Shown: piece after piece, positions 46,501 through 54,353 of the stretch
Numbering within the stretch: the first letter of the stretch is position 1
Layout: every line of letters starts with the position of its first letter
NCBI GenBank assembly: GCA_964599875.1
Contig: CAZRHE010000009.1
Coordinates: 1 to 64,000, forward strand
DNA: 64,000 bases
Reading direction: 5' to 3'
Source of the DNA: RGIG4097 sp964599875
GTDB lineage: Bacteria > Bacillota > Clostridia > Christensenellales > CAG-917
Made by a program: the position numbers and the translations under genes
The notes under the pieces: generated by a model
Seen by the model: the letters and a program-made list of their open reading frames with translations, nothing else
The model's database searches: none
What the model was told of the DNA's origin: nothing

Positions 46501-46585
46501 TAGGACTTGCGGCATCCACGCCCCTAAAGCCCTTTAATACCAGTCTTTTGCGGTCTTTTAACTCAACGTCCGTATCAAAATACAT
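43523..46585 (-). CDS. Tail nozzle / DNA-stabilisation protein (P22 gp10- or T7 gp12-like)
   Basis: A 1020-residue protein in the place of the tail nozzle. It opens with LVLKGFRGVDAASPMYAVD and SAMRNFISKDGSNHKRPGW, as in many phage stabilisation proteins. A middle region contains DFWSSAEDFTYFPSNNLCSIG and IMGYQRLGDDSLAIFKEGS, the hallmark of nozzle beta-propellers. It probably closes the portal channel and carries the appendages. I chose the ATG at 46585 (AAGGTGG upstream) over a longer reading at 46690, whose extra N-terminus is basic and unlike the family. It overlaps the adaptor gene by 11 nt. Confidence 0.7.
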   Translation of the reverse strand: MYFDTDVELKDRKRLVLKGFRGVDAASPMYAVDSYRASAMRNFISKDGSNHKRPGWNQVLGVKDLPINGYFKFVLAHEELEVVYAGTEFHIKRNGEWGRMEGNKASISNNVDTSRLKNCAVQMFIDNDRAYFIGCGDFLVLGIYDGELQFRRVYNDDCTYVPTTTVNISPEETDYYEDGSVVEYGARQSFRDVNILTSSRINTLIGSDYYMNTAEAGELAATPVVRTYKLDGENFDSNGFSVIARDYDAETGKSTEYALKIGNKINDGTTVTRNVTNEESVLGKSLRFDTTVKKIKDIGRYDETSQKFYIVKTDNFSVFCQFAGDTNTIILHYELGNEGRKKVAVGIRPNENEPYYIKWTSDADKPIDIDGVDSATITDTYNAGKSGWNITFDGMPARKYTIINEEIASDPSEDAKTCANARKWGEVDFDKGEIALTVHPQTISGEANITVTVRYDDSEYAERILDARFGALFGTSGNANTLFVSGCDDFPNYDFWSSAEDFTYFPSNNLCSIGTSSTKIMGYQRLGDDSLAIFKEGSVSEPTLYIRTGIGTTISEDFSGVQEGYYLTAGKYITQGAVSRDGIGMLNGDALFLSKQGVYGVQINSDSIAIEQRVAKERSRLINPLLKKHKDLSHAVSIVYDNKFYIALDEYVYVADARFVFTQSGDMSDTYNYDWWVWDNCPVRRFFVVDDALYFGTADGRICVFDDEFEDRTYEKLDENGGYSFDISNHRVQCNDKKIKFSDDDLACFKGNIYRLLLEVDGSDRCGEVDIKITVSDDDAKKLYEGQEVYADSIDGTCIDVDTKYFVTDITSEIIDGEVTNSFYLTTESGERIQPNGSFRLLCDISGEIVKVKTETDTKNNTTLTYIKPCNRYSGEEYVLANYNNGTVNACVYKCFIKNVVAEWYTPIMDMGASDYIKTLTGITVAAQQITNGIVKIGWETKNKNGIKEIDSRGLNVFDFSNLDFGNFTFNTGFESAYTKRMKTSFNYILFRFVSDSNCDCCVYSLTIEYKFNRKNKGVW

Positions 46586-47192
46586 TCCGCACACCACCTT
46601 GAAAACTATAATTGCCATGCGTAAGCGCAGAAAGCGACGCTTCAAATATGTTCCTTGCTTGCGTTGCCAACGAGGGCTCGTCCTCTTCAAACAATTCTGC
46701 CTTGATAAAATACGGTATAAGTTCGGCTATTTCGTCAGGCACTTCCACCTCGGTTCCAGACGCTGCCGTCAGCGATATCTTTTTGACCTTCGGCACATAA
46801 ACAAGAATATATTTCTCTCCCGTCGCAAGGCTTTTTATCACGAGAGTGCCAGCCTCGATGAAATACTCCACCGCGGGTTCATACGCGTATACACCCTCTT
46901 TTGCTATGTGAACGATTTCGAATATATCGGGACTTATCTCGTCGAGTTTGTATCGCGAATTGTATCCAGACTTGTCGCACGCCGTCTGATAGGTGATTTC
47001 CTCTCGTTGTAGTGGCAGAACTCCCGCATGCTGAATCCTTGTCAACGCGCGATTAATACACGGCTTCATGTTCACGGTGTACTTCAAATACTCTTCGTCG
47101 CGAACGTCGTCCATATTCATTTCCGTCAAGTCGTTCTCGTAGTTCGCAAACATTATCGAGAGCGCGGCTTTTTCTATATCGTTGATAGTCAT
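46575..47192 (-). CDS. Probable head-tail adaptor protein
   Basis: A 205-residue protein starting MTINDIEKAALSIMF. The helical N-terminal half with KPCINRALTRIQHAG fits podovirus adaptor (P22 gp4-like) proteins that attach to the portal. The position between capsid and nozzle supports this. AAGGAG lies 6 nt before the ATG and directly follows the CCA of a tRNA-like gene. The chosen start is at 47192; a longer reading would cross the tRNA-like gene. Confidence 0.6.
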   Translation of the reverse strand: MTINDIEKAALSIMFANYENDLTEMNMDDVRDEEYLKYTVNMKPCINRALTRIQHAGVLPLQREEITYQTACDKSGYNSRYKLDEISPDIFEIVHIAKEGVYAYEPAVEYFIEAGTLVIKSLATGEKYILVYVPKVKKISLTAASGTEVEVPDEIAELIPYFIKAELFEEDEPSLATQARNIFEASLSALTHGNYSFQGGVRNVF

Positions 47193-47203
47193 ACATTCTC
47201 CTT

Positions 47204-47280
47204 TGGTTGCGGCGGTGCGATTCGAACGCACGTCTCTTGCACTATGCCAAACAAGCGAGTTCCCTCTACTCCACGCCGCT
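47204..47280 (-). tRNA. tRNA-like gene with 10-nt anticodon loop
   Basis: On the minus strand a 77-nt cloverleaf with encoded CCA: acceptor AGCGGCG/CGCCGCA (six pairs, first position A-A), D-stem GAGT/ACTC with AGAGGGA loop, anticodon stem CTTGT/GCAAG (one G-U) around a 10-nt loop TTGGCATAGT, 4-nt variable loop and a canonical T-arm GTGCG-TTCGAAT-CGCAC. A normal loop has 7 nt, so no anticodon can be assigned safely. It sits between the capsid and adaptor genes. Confidence 0.6.
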
Positions 47281-47318
47281 ACGTTCACGCGCAAGCTATG
47301 CCTGCGCGCGTTTTGTCA

Positions 47319-48185
47319 TTACGCCTTGAATTTTGCAAGGACAACTTTCGCCGCGTTAGTAAGGGCTACACCATAATAACGCGCCGCCGTAATATCGTGT
47401 TGTTGCTTCTTCGGGAACCACTCGTGGTCGATATCGGTATCTTTCTTCAGGAAGATAGTGAGCGCCGGCAATTCGTCCTCGGTGTATTCGGTTTCCTTGC
47501 TATCGGGTTCCATTTTGATGATGGGGCACACATAGTGGTCCGTATCCAGCTTAACCTTTTTAGACTTCTTGACCCAGCAACCCGCAATTTTGCCGATTGC
47601 ACCATTTACCGCCACGCCGGAAGTAAACTTGTCCGCGGACAAGAACATTTCGTCTTTGAGAAGAGCCGTTTCCTGCTTCGGATGGATGAATATAACCTTT
47701 TCGATTCCGTCTTCCTCGTCCTCAAATTTGGTTACTGCGTCTACTATTGCGGCATAGCTGATTTCAGTTGTATTGTCGCCAACCGTCATAGTTGCAGTGT
47801 ACGCCGCTTCCAAAACGTCGGTATCGACTTTGCCTGCAATAGACTTGGCAAGTTGCGCTTCTGCCTGACCAACGGGATTTCCAAGACCGGAATTGATTGC
47901 CTCTTGAGTGACGCCGACAGACTTCATTGCTTTTTTTATCGTAAACTTTGTAGACGCAGAGGTCATTTGAGTGAGGTCGACTTCTTCACCCTCCGCCACG
48001 TCTTCTGCATCGCCGATATAATTCCACGAAGGAACGGTCTTCGTGTCGCCGGGGACGCCCTCAAGAGAAGTGTCTACCTTCGCGTAAGGCGTGATTTTGA
48101 GAAGAGCTTCTATTTTTGCGTTTATCATGTCGCCCATTATCTCGGGCACTATGGTGTTTGCTTGTTTGGTAATACCAGTTGCCAT
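47319..48185 (-). CDS. Major capsid protein, N4-gp56 family
   Basis: A 288-residue HK97-fold capsid subunit of the N4-gp56 type. It starts MATGITKQANTIVPEIMGDMI and has the segment VPSWNYIGDAEDVAEGEEVD near residue 52 and the KKAMKSVGVTQEAI block near residue 83, with HPKQETALLKD near 168. A good AGGAG precedes the ATG. It follows the scaffold gene by 15 bp. Positional logic (terminase, portal, scaffold, capsid) is complete. Confidence 0.85.
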   Translation of the reverse strand: MATGITKQANTIVPEIMGDMINAKIEALLKITPYAKVDTSLEGVPGDTKTVPSWNYIGDAEDVAEGEEVDLTQMTSASTKFTIKKAMKSVGVTQEAINSGLGNPVGQAEAQLAKSIAGKVDTDVLEAAYTATMTVGDNTTEISYAAIVDAVTKFEDEEDGIEKVIFIHPKQETALLKDEMFLSADKFTSGVAVNGAIGKIAGCWVKKSKKVKLDTDHYVCPIIKMEPDSKETEYTEDELPALTIFLKKDTDIDHEWFPKKQQHDITAARYYGVALTNAAKVVLAKFKA

Positions 48186-48200
48186 TTTTGTTATCTCCTT

Positions 48201-49016
48201 TTACTTTTTCATTGCACTTTCGTATAAAGCGCGGTTTTCGACGAAAAGTTTTCGTCTTTCTTCGTATGGCATCTTGAGAATATCTGCTTTCGTCAGCGTT
48301 TTTTCAGCGGCACTGCTCTTCGCAGAACCAACGCCGGACTGTTTCTTCGCAACGTCTTCTACAACCTTTTTTTCTGCCTGTTTTTCGTACTTGCTCTTGA
48401 TAGCAACGTACTTGTCATAGACGTCGTTGAGAGTGTTTTCGTTTTCTCCGTTGCCAATTTCGGTTTCTACAAGCATGCGGAACAATTCGTCTGACGAAAG
48501 AAGGTCTGTTAGGTCAACGTCCGGGTGCGCTTGCTTAAACTCTTTCACGTCTGATTGAATCTTTGCTTTGCTCTCCGCTTGACGCGCCTCTTCTTCTCGT
48601 TTCGCATTGCTTTCGCGGTCAATCTCATCTGCGTAGTCCTCTACGGGATTTCCGCCGTTGTCTGCTATGCGTTTCATGCGCAAATATTGATTGACACCTT
48701 CGGCGTCGGTTATGGGCTTATTCGTATACGGATTCGTTTTGACGTATTCGATAACGTTTTTAACGCGCTCACTCGCTTCCGCCTCTGCTTTTGCTTTCGC
48801 GATTTCTTCCGCGCGTTCCCTTTCACGCCTTGCTCTTGCAAATTCCGCGTTCTTCTCTTTGGATTGTGCGGGCTTTTGCTGGTTTGCATCGGGAGCGGTC
48901 TGCGATTCGCTCTCTTGACCTTGCGTAGTCTCCTCGGTCGTTTCGGTTGATTCTTCGTCAGCCACCTCGGTGTTTACGTCGTCGTTTGTTTGCGCAGTCT
49001 TGACTTCTTCGTCCAT
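48201..49016 (-). CDS. Capsid scaffolding protein
   Basis: A 271-residue acidic, highly charged and largely helical protein, with a Glu/Thr/Gln-rich N-terminus, an Ala/Glu/Arg coiled coil (about 55-90) and a basic C-terminus. It lies between portal and capsid, the usual place for the internal scaffold that shapes the procapsid. No protease domain is visible. AAGGAC precedes the ATG. Confidence 0.75.
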   Translation of the reverse strand: MDEEVKTAQTNDDVNTEVADEESTETTEETTQGQESESQTAPDANQQKPAQSKEKNAEFARARRERERAEEIAKAKAEAEASERVKNVIEYVKTNPYTNKPITDAEGVNQYLRMKRIADNGGNPVEDYADEIDRESNAKREEEARQAESKAKIQSDVKEFKQAHPDVDLTDLLSSDELFRMLVETEIGNGENENTLNDVYDKYVAIKSKYEKQAEKKVVEDVAKKQSGVGSAKSSAAEKTLTKADILKMPYEERRKLFVENRALYESAMKK

Positions 49017-49058
49017 TTCGTGTCCTTTCCATGTTTCCGCTATCGGTGCGATAATTTA

Positions 49059-50990
49059 TTATTCTCCGTCCGCTAAAATCGCCGAGTTTGCGATTACGTC
49101 CGCGAACATAGATGCGTCGTCGTGATATTCCTTGTTTTGCAACGCAAGCGACTGATTGTCGTTGGTATACTTTCGCAACTCGTTATACAAGAGTGCCATA
49201 TCCTTTTTGAGTTCGCTGTTTTCGTTTGCGGTTTGTTGAACGGCATTAAGCGGTTTTTCCGCGTTTTGACACGCCGCCGTCAAGGATGCGATTTGTTGAT
49301 TTCTCTCTTCCACCAACGCGCGCAATTTAGTCAACTCGTTCGTTTCCGCTTGCTTTATGAGTTCTATCAAGTGATTTTTGTCCGAAAGAGCGTCTGCAGG
49401 ATACGCCTCGAGCCATTGTTTTGTCGTAATAAGCCCTTCCGCTTTCAGCTGGTCTATGACCGTAATGTCCCCTGCGGGAGAACTTGCCGTTCCCGACGAA
49501 ACCTTTGCTACGACGGTAAACTCGACGTCTTCATATCTCTTTGCGGCGAACTTATCCGTAATCATCGTCGGGCTGCCGTCTTGACCTATCTCGCTGTGCT
49601 TGTATTCCGTATCGTTGTAGTAATACATGCGGTAGAATTGTTCGAGGATGCGCCCAACCTTTTCAAGCACGCGCCAAAACGCTTTTCTGTTCTCTTCGTT
49701 CGGTTGTTGCGCTTGCGATTGCAATTGTGCTATTGCGGCTCCGCTCATATTTGCGGATATTGCCTCGCCACTCATAACCTCGGTTGCGCCCGTCACAACT
49801 CTCGTGTAGTTCATGAAATTATCGAGAAACGTCATCACCGCCGTGTTGAACTGACCGCCGCCGAGCCTCTTAATTCCGTCTCCGCCAACCGTGTTATCGA
49901 CGATGATTTGCCCGGGCTCGTTCGTGATGACCTGCCCTTTGAGTGCGTCTTTCTTGACGATCCATTTACTCCAGCTCTCTTGCTGAACTTGGAATAATTG
50001 CATTGCAAGCATCAAATTGATACTCTTTTGGTTGGGAATAATCCCTTCTACCTCGCTTATGCCGTATATACAATCCTCTCGCGGAATGTATTGACCGACC
50101 GCAATTGGATAAAGCGACGGTTTATACGTGCTGTACTCGGATTCTTCTCTCTCGGCGTCTTCGGTCGTGTCGGGTGAATCCCCGTTCGCCTCGTCCTTTT
50201 TGCCGAATAAATCCTTCTTTACTCTTTCGTACTCCGGGCGCAGAGGGAATGCATCGCGGATGATGGTCGTCTTCGTGCTCTTTTCGCAATAAACCTCGCC
50301 GTCGATACGGAAATACTTGATGAGAACGGTGCACATTTCGGTGCCGTCCTGCTCTTTGTCGTTTGTCTTTGCGCCTTTATCGTCATCGGCAACGATTAAA
50401 TCCTTGTCGATTCCTTTCGGTAGATTCGCTTTTACCGATTCCACCTCTTCTCTCGTTGCGATGATTATGTATTTCTGCTTTTGTTCGTCCGTTTGCGTCG
50501 GGTCACAGAAGATAACGTTTCGCGGGTCGAGGGATTCTTCTCGAACTCCGCCGACAATCTTGCCTTTCTTTCCCTTTGCCTCGGCATCCCAATAAATGTG
50601 AAATAGGTACGTGCCTTTTACCGCTCCGTTATAAACGGCTTTGCGATTAACCGCATCCGCACCCATTTCCTTGAGTTGATAGTCCGAAAACAAGGTGAAG
50701 TCCGAGGAATCTCTATCCGCCGAATCCGCCTCATAGGTAATTCGACACGGCTTATTATTCATCGCGGACATTTTGTTGTTGACTATTAGTCTTACGAAAT
50801 TAGTCACAGGACGCGGCAAATGACGCGTTCTTTCCGTGACACACTCACCCCATTGCCTGCCCTCGTAGAAATTGATATTCTCTCGAATCGTGGAATCGAG
50901 TTTTATGTACGCTTGATAGCGCTTGCCGTCCTCGTATTCTTTCCAAATCTCGGCGGCGCGTTCTTGTCTTGATTTACCTTTATCAGCCAT
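49059..50990 (-). CDS. Portal protein (P22-like)
   Basis: A 643-residue portal protein, the dodecameric ring at the packaging vertex. It begins with a helical ERAAEIWKEYEDGKRYQAYIK segment, then NINFYEGRQWGE near residue 39 and the RPVTNFVRLIVNNKMSAM block. The C-terminal barrel-like part carries a helical coiled coil with Gln- and Asn-rich sequence (about 570-640), a feature of P22-like portals. It follows terL and a small coiled-coil gene. Confidence 0.85.
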   Translation of the reverse strand: MADKGKSRQERAAEIWKEYEDGKRYQAYIKLDSTIRENINFYEGRQWGECVTERTRHLPRPVTNFVRLIVNNKMSAMNNKPCRITYEADSADRDSSDFTLFSDYQLKEMGADAVNRKAVYNGAVKGTYLFHIYWDAEAKGKKGKIVGGVREESLDPRNVIFCDPTQTDEQKQKYIIIATREEVESVKANLPKGIDKDLIVADDDKGAKTNDKEQDGTEMCTVLIKYFRIDGEVYCEKSTKTTIIRDAFPLRPEYERVKKDLFGKKDEANGDSPDTTEDAEREESEYSTYKPSLYPIAVGQYIPREDCIYGISEVEGIIPNQKSINLMLAMQLFQVQQESWSKWIVKKDALKGQVITNEPGQIIVDNTVGGDGIKRLGGGQFNTAVMTFLDNFMNYTRVVTGATEVMSGEAISANMSGAAIAQLQSQAQQPNEENRKAFWRVLEKVGRILEQFYRMYYYNDTEYKHSEIGQDGSPTMITDKFAAKRYEDVEFTVVAKVSSGTASSPAGDITVIDQLKAEGLITTKQWLEAYPADALSDKNHLIELIKQAETNELTKLRALVEERNQQIASLTAACQNAEKPLNAVQQTANENSELKKDMALLYNELRKYTNDNQSLALQNKEYHDDASMFADVIANSAILADGE

Positions 50991-51198
50991 TGTTGCGGAT
51001 TACCTCTTTGCCGTTTATCCATTCGTACAGCATATCTTTTGCCTCCGTTTCAGCGTCTGCACCCGTCGATACGCTCTCTTCTGGAGTGTGTTCAAGTGCG
51101 CTTACACGCGCTTTAAGACCGATTATATCTTTGATAATCGCATCCAACTTTTCGTTTAGTTTTTCAACGTCTTTTTGCCTTTTCATCATCTTTACCAC
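50983..51198 (-). CDS. Small coiled-coil protein between terL and portal
   Basis: A 71-residue protein with a heptad pattern VEKLNEKLDAIIKDIIGLKARVSAL-like over its first half and a short acidic tail. It overlaps terL by 7 nt and the portal gene by 8 nt. No family is recognised; head assembly or packaging accessory is a guess from position. Confidence 0.5.
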   Translation of the reverse strand: MVKMMKRQKDVEKLNEKLDAIIKDIIGLKARVSALEHTPEESVSTGADAETEAKDMLYEWINGKEVIRNNG

Positions 51199-52952
51199 TC
51201 CATAAACTCCTCTGCGGCGGTTCTTCCAAGACCGTACACCACCATATCATCGTCACTCCACTCTCTTTCGGGAACGTCGAACAAACAGTGGTCGCCCTGC
51301 TCCCCTATGGCATGCGCTATCGCAAGTGCCATGACGAGGTCGTCATGCTTGCCCGCTATTGCCTCGGGTTTGCCTTTTTCATTCCTTACAAACGTGAGCA
51401 TTTCTCGGAGCGTTGCTACGTCGCATACGATTTCTCCGTCGCTCTCACGCCATTTCCGTTTTAGGTCTGCTATGATAGCAGGACGCGTCAACGTCGTCGT
51501 CTTGAATCCGTGTTTGAGTTCGATGCGGTTCGTCAACGAATCAATGCGCTCTCTTACGTATAGATTCGGATAGTTCGCCTTTTCAAGCCGTCGCGTCGGT
51601 TCGAACTCGTAGTTAACCTCTATCCCGATGATAGCGTTGTTGTAATACTTGCCGAGGCAATACATTTGTGCGGCATAGAGGTCGTCATCCGTCTTCTGCT
51701 GTCTATATACGGCGACTTGAACACCGCTTACGTTGTCTATAACCTGTGCCGTGAAATAGTCGCTCCCTTCTCCCGCCGTATCTCCGCCGATTGCATACGG
51801 TTTCTTACCTTTTTTCACGTCTGAATACGGCTCTTCATATATCGATATCGCTCCGTGTTCGTCTTCCACCCAGCGAATATCATCGATTACGACAGCGTCT
51901 TCCTCGACGCTCATGGAATAATCGAAATATCCTTGCTTTATGGGCTTTACGCCACGACAACGCTCTATCCTCTTGATGACTACGTCGTTTCCAAACTCGC
52001 ACGTTCCGCTTGCGATGAACGCCTCTTCGGGAAAACACGGATATTCTTGCTTTATCGAATCCTTGTCGAGATACGAAATATACTTTTTCGCGTACCATGC
52101 AACCTTGTTTGCCGATATACCCTTTGATAAGAGCAGTTTCGCGCGGTCTTTTATCCATGCGTCCGGGAGTTCGTCCAACACGTCCGTATCATCGGTTGTA
52201 TACTCGTCCGTTCTCCACCACTCGTAGAATAGATTTTCACACGTTCCGCTGTCCCACAGGTCTTTTGCCTCGTTGTAACCGTTTGCCGTCGTTTCGTATA
52301 CGATGATAGAGTTCTGCGTCAGCGCCTCTCCTATCGACTTCTGCAAGTCCGACATTTCACACTCGTAAAATGCCACTTCCGAGAAATGACAAAACTCAAG
52401 CGTCTTCGAACGTCCGAGTTCCTTCGATGCCGTAGCAACGCGCCACGAGCTGTTTAGTTTGTCAAAGTACAATTCCTTGCGGTTGTTATACTTCTCGCGA
52501 GGTTTCAATATATCGGGGAGCCTCTCATACACGGCTCGCGCCTTATCGTTGAATATGCTATCCGTGTTTGCTTGTGCGTTTGCCACGGTGAATCCCGAAA
52601 AGTTCCGTTTCACGATAGCGAATGCAAGCTGGATTGCCGTTATAAGAGTCGTGAACCCTTGTTGTCGGCTCTTCAGCACGAATAAAGGCTTTCCGCTACG
52701 GTTCTCGAGCCGTTCTACGAAGTCCGATTGCACCTCGTTGAAGAAAAACGGCACCGTCTTTTGACTTTTATCCACAACCGTGAACGCTATTTGCACGAGT
52801 TTCCACGGTTTTTGCTTTATCTCTTCCCGCAATTCGGGATTGTCGATGATATATCGCACCGCTCCCTCGGTTAACGTTTGGTCGTACGCCACGTCGTGCC
52901 TCTTTTCCCACGAATGACGGCGTTTATCCACAATCTCATCAAGCGTCATCAT
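51192..52952 (-). CDS. terL: Terminase large subunit
   Basis: The 586-residue ATPase/nuclease that packages phage DNA. The Walker-A-like loop is LKSRQQGFTT near residue 92, Walker B is EFCHFSEVAFYE near 193, and YETTANGYNEAKD is the coupling motif. The C-terminal nuclease has GGDTAGEGSDYF near 389 and GKHDDLVMALAIAHA near 555, with acidic metal ligands. It overlaps terS by 4 nt. Full length and no frameshift. Confidence 0.95.
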   Translation of the reverse strand: MMTLDEIVDKRRHSWEKRHDVAYDQTLTEGAVRYIIDNPELREEIKQKPWKLVQIAFTVVDKSQKTVPFFFNEVQSDFVERLENRSGKPLFVLKSRQQGFTTLITAIQLAFAIVKRNFSGFTVANAQANTDSIFNDKARAVYERLPDILKPREKYNNRKELYFDKLNSSWRVATASKELGRSKTLEFCHFSEVAFYECEMSDLQKSIGEALTQNSIIVYETTANGYNEAKDLWDSGTCENLFYEWWRTDEYTTDDTDVLDELPDAWIKDRAKLLLSKGISANKVAWYAKKYISYLDKDSIKQEYPCFPEEAFIASGTCEFGNDVVIKRIERCRGVKPIKQGYFDYSMSVEEDAVVIDDIRWVEDEHGAISIYEEPYSDVKKGKKPYAIGGDTAGEGSDYFTAQVIDNVSGVQVAVYRQQKTDDDLYAAQMYCLGKYYNNAIIGIEVNYEFEPTRRLEKANYPNLYVRERIDSLTNRIELKHGFKTTTLTRPAIIADLKRKWRESDGEIVCDVATLREMLTFVRNEKGKPEAIAGKHDDLVMALAIAHAIGEQGDHCLFDVPEREWSDDDMVVYGLGRTAAEEFMEW

Positions 52953-53440
52953 TCGGGCATATCCTCAAAAGACACTCCGACTATCTGCGTTTCCTTGCCT
53001 TGCGACAACGCTCGCTTGTCATACAACGTACCAACCGTCGTTGCGATTTTCGCCGTGTCTTCGCACTTGAGTGCGCTTATCTTCTTCGCAAGTGCCTTTA
53101 TTTCTTCTTTCGACGGCTCTTCCCCGTCTTCTTCACAGGCTTTTTTATAATCTTTCAAGAGCCTATCCAATACCTCTCCTTCGTCAAGGGCTCTACCGAA
53201 CGCCTTTTGTATCAATCTTGTTCCTTTATCAATACAGTCGGTAATGGTGTCTTCAAAGCGTTTTTTGTAATCCTCGCGGAGTTCAACGAAGGTTTCGTCA
53301 ACTTCGCATTCTCTTTTCCAATCAACCAACGTGCTATAAGGAATGCCCGTTTTCTTGCTTATTTGCGAGGTGGTCATTCCTTTTGCATAAAGATGCCTGA
53401 CTTTTAATCTGTCGTTTTCGCTATACTTACTACCTTTCAT
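52949..53440 (-). CDS. terS: Terminase small subunit
   Basis: A 163-residue DNA-recognition subunit. The N-terminal helix-turn-helix (YAKGMTTSQISKKTGIPYSTLVDWKRE) is followed by helical oligomerisation segments. It overlaps terL by 4 nt. It is the first protein gene of the late operon; a tRNA-like gene and the late promoter lie upstream. Nothing coding is seen in 53441-53534. Confidence 0.88.
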   Translation of the reverse strand: MKGSKYSENDRLKVRHLYAKGMTTSQISKKTGIPYSTLVDWKRECEVDETFVELREDYKKRFEDTITDCIDKGTRLIQKAFGRALDEGEVLDRLLKDYKKACEEDGEEPSKEEIKALAKKISALKCEDTAKIATTVGTLYDKRALSQGKETQIVGVSFEDMPE

Positions 53441-53534
53441 ATCGATAACAGCGACGGCGCACCCGCGCCAACTTCCTTCACGCCGTGCCGGGCTGACGAA
53501 GATGCACCGTCTTACAGGAGAGATTCATAGTTTG

Positions 53535-53617
53535 TCGGAGTGGCAGGAATTGAACCTGCGCTTTTCGGATTTTAGGTACCATTGTATTTCCGCTCCCTAC
53601 CGCTGGGCGACACTCCG
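53535..53617 (-). tRNA. tRNA-like gene with 19-nt anticodon loop
   Basis: On the minus strand an 83-nt tRNA shape: perfect 7-bp acceptor CGGAGTG/CACTCCG with A discriminator, D-arm with AGCGGTA loop, T-arm GCAGG-TTCAATT-CCTGC. Between them a CGGA/TCCG stem encloses 19 nt (AATACAATGGTACCTAAAA) instead of 7. CAAA rather than CCA follows the discriminator. No anticodon can be assigned. Relation to Gln-type tRNAs is suggested by the D-arm only. Confidence 0.55.
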
Positions 53618-53624
53618 AGAACGT

Positions 53625-53648
53625 AGGGTTGTTTTGGCGCACAACCCT
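53625..53648. other. 8-bp hairpin in the late leader
   Basis: AGGGTTGT (53625-53632) pairs perfectly with ACAACCCT (53641-53648) around an 8-nt loop, just upstream of the tRNA-like gene in the late transcript. No T-run follows on the minus strand, so a processing or stabilising stem is more likely than a terminator. Confidence 0.5.
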
Positions 53649-53699
53649 TTAAGCGCTGACTAAGGGGGAAAATTATGAGCTCCTTATCGGAACAACTTA

Positions 53700-53733
53700 A
53701 GTTTAAACCATTCAACTGTGACATTTTGTGACA
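53700..53733 (-). promoter_or_regulatory. Phage late promoter with TGTCACA direct repeat
   Basis: On the minus strand TGTCACA-AAA-TGTCACA (53717-53733) is followed after 11 nt by TAAACT (53700-53705). It heads the tRNA-like/terS/terL operon. The repeat period is 10 bp, one helical turn, suggesting an activator dimer rather than sigma -35 contacts. The neighbouring late-activator candidate is the natural ligand. Confidence 0.6.
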
Positions 53734-53761
53734 TGTTTTAAAAAATTTTAAAGACACGCCG

Positions 53762-54130
53762 TTATCGACGTGCCTCTTCGTATCCTGTCATCTTTGCCAT
53801 GTTCAATATCGCATCGTTTATGAATCGGCATAAGTGACGGTCTGTATATCCGTATGTATTCGCCGTTCGCCACAACGGCTCTGCGTTGATATAGTGGTCT
53901 ATGATGATTGCTTTTTGCATCGGCTCGAGGTGGTCTATCAATCCCATGTATTTGACTTCGAGATTGAGAAACTCGCTTATGGCGTATTCATACTCCGCTC
54001 GGACCTTTTCTATGCTCCCCCCGACGTTACAGCCGTATTCGTGGAACATAATTGCCCTTTGCAACGTTGCGATGCTCTGCGCCCTCTTCGACAACGTCTT
54101 CAAGTCGTTTTTTATCTCTTTAGGCGTCAT
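53762..54130 (-). CDS. Late-operon transcriptional activator (ArpU/RinA-like)
   Basis: A 122-residue protein starting MTPKEIKNDLKTL with a helical N-terminus and a C-terminal sigma-region-4-like helix-turn-helix (AIIIDHYINAEPLWRTANTYGYTDRHLCRFINDAI). It resembles the ArpU/DUF1492 group of phage late regulators, which are regularly encoded just before terS. It probably binds the TGTCACA repeats next to the gene. I chose the ATG at 54130 (GGAG upstream) over a longer reading at 54229. Confidence 0.65.
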   Translation of the reverse strand: MTPKEIKNDLKTLSKRAQSIATLQRAIMFHEYGCNVGGSIEKVRAEYEYAISEFLNLEVKYMGLIDHLEPMQKAIIIDHYINAEPLWRTANTYGYTDRHLCRFINDAILNMAKMTGYEEARR

Positions 54131-54353
54131 CTTCACTCTCCTTTTCATCAAAACAAGGTATTTCAGCCCAGTAGTCCGGGAATAACTCGTGGTCGGTGTT
54201 GCGGGAATAGCAATTATAATGCCCGTCATATACGCTCAACACGGTTATGTGCGACACGTCCACGTCGTACTTTTTTTTGAACATAGTCAGCGCCTCCGAG
54301 GACTCGGGCTTTCTCTCTTCCGGGGTGTACCATTCTATCGTCGTCTTAATCAT
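54120..54353 (-). CDS. Small unidentified phage early protein
   Basis: A 77-residue acidic protein beginning MIKTTIEWYTPEERKPESS. No family is recognised. It overlaps both neighbours (11 nt with the late activator, 8 nt with the Cys-rich gene), typical of packed phage early operons. I favour the ATG at 54353, with GAGGAG 10 nt upstream. Confidence 0.5.
   Translation of the reverse strand: MIKTTIEWYTPEERKPESSEALTMFKKKYDVDVSHITVLSVYDGHYNCYSRNTDHELFPDYWAEIPCFDEKESEDDA

Noticed and set aside
47028..48227. 399-codon open frame on the plus strand
   Set aside because: Antisense to the capsid and adaptor genes and through a tRNA-like gene; no recognisable domain.
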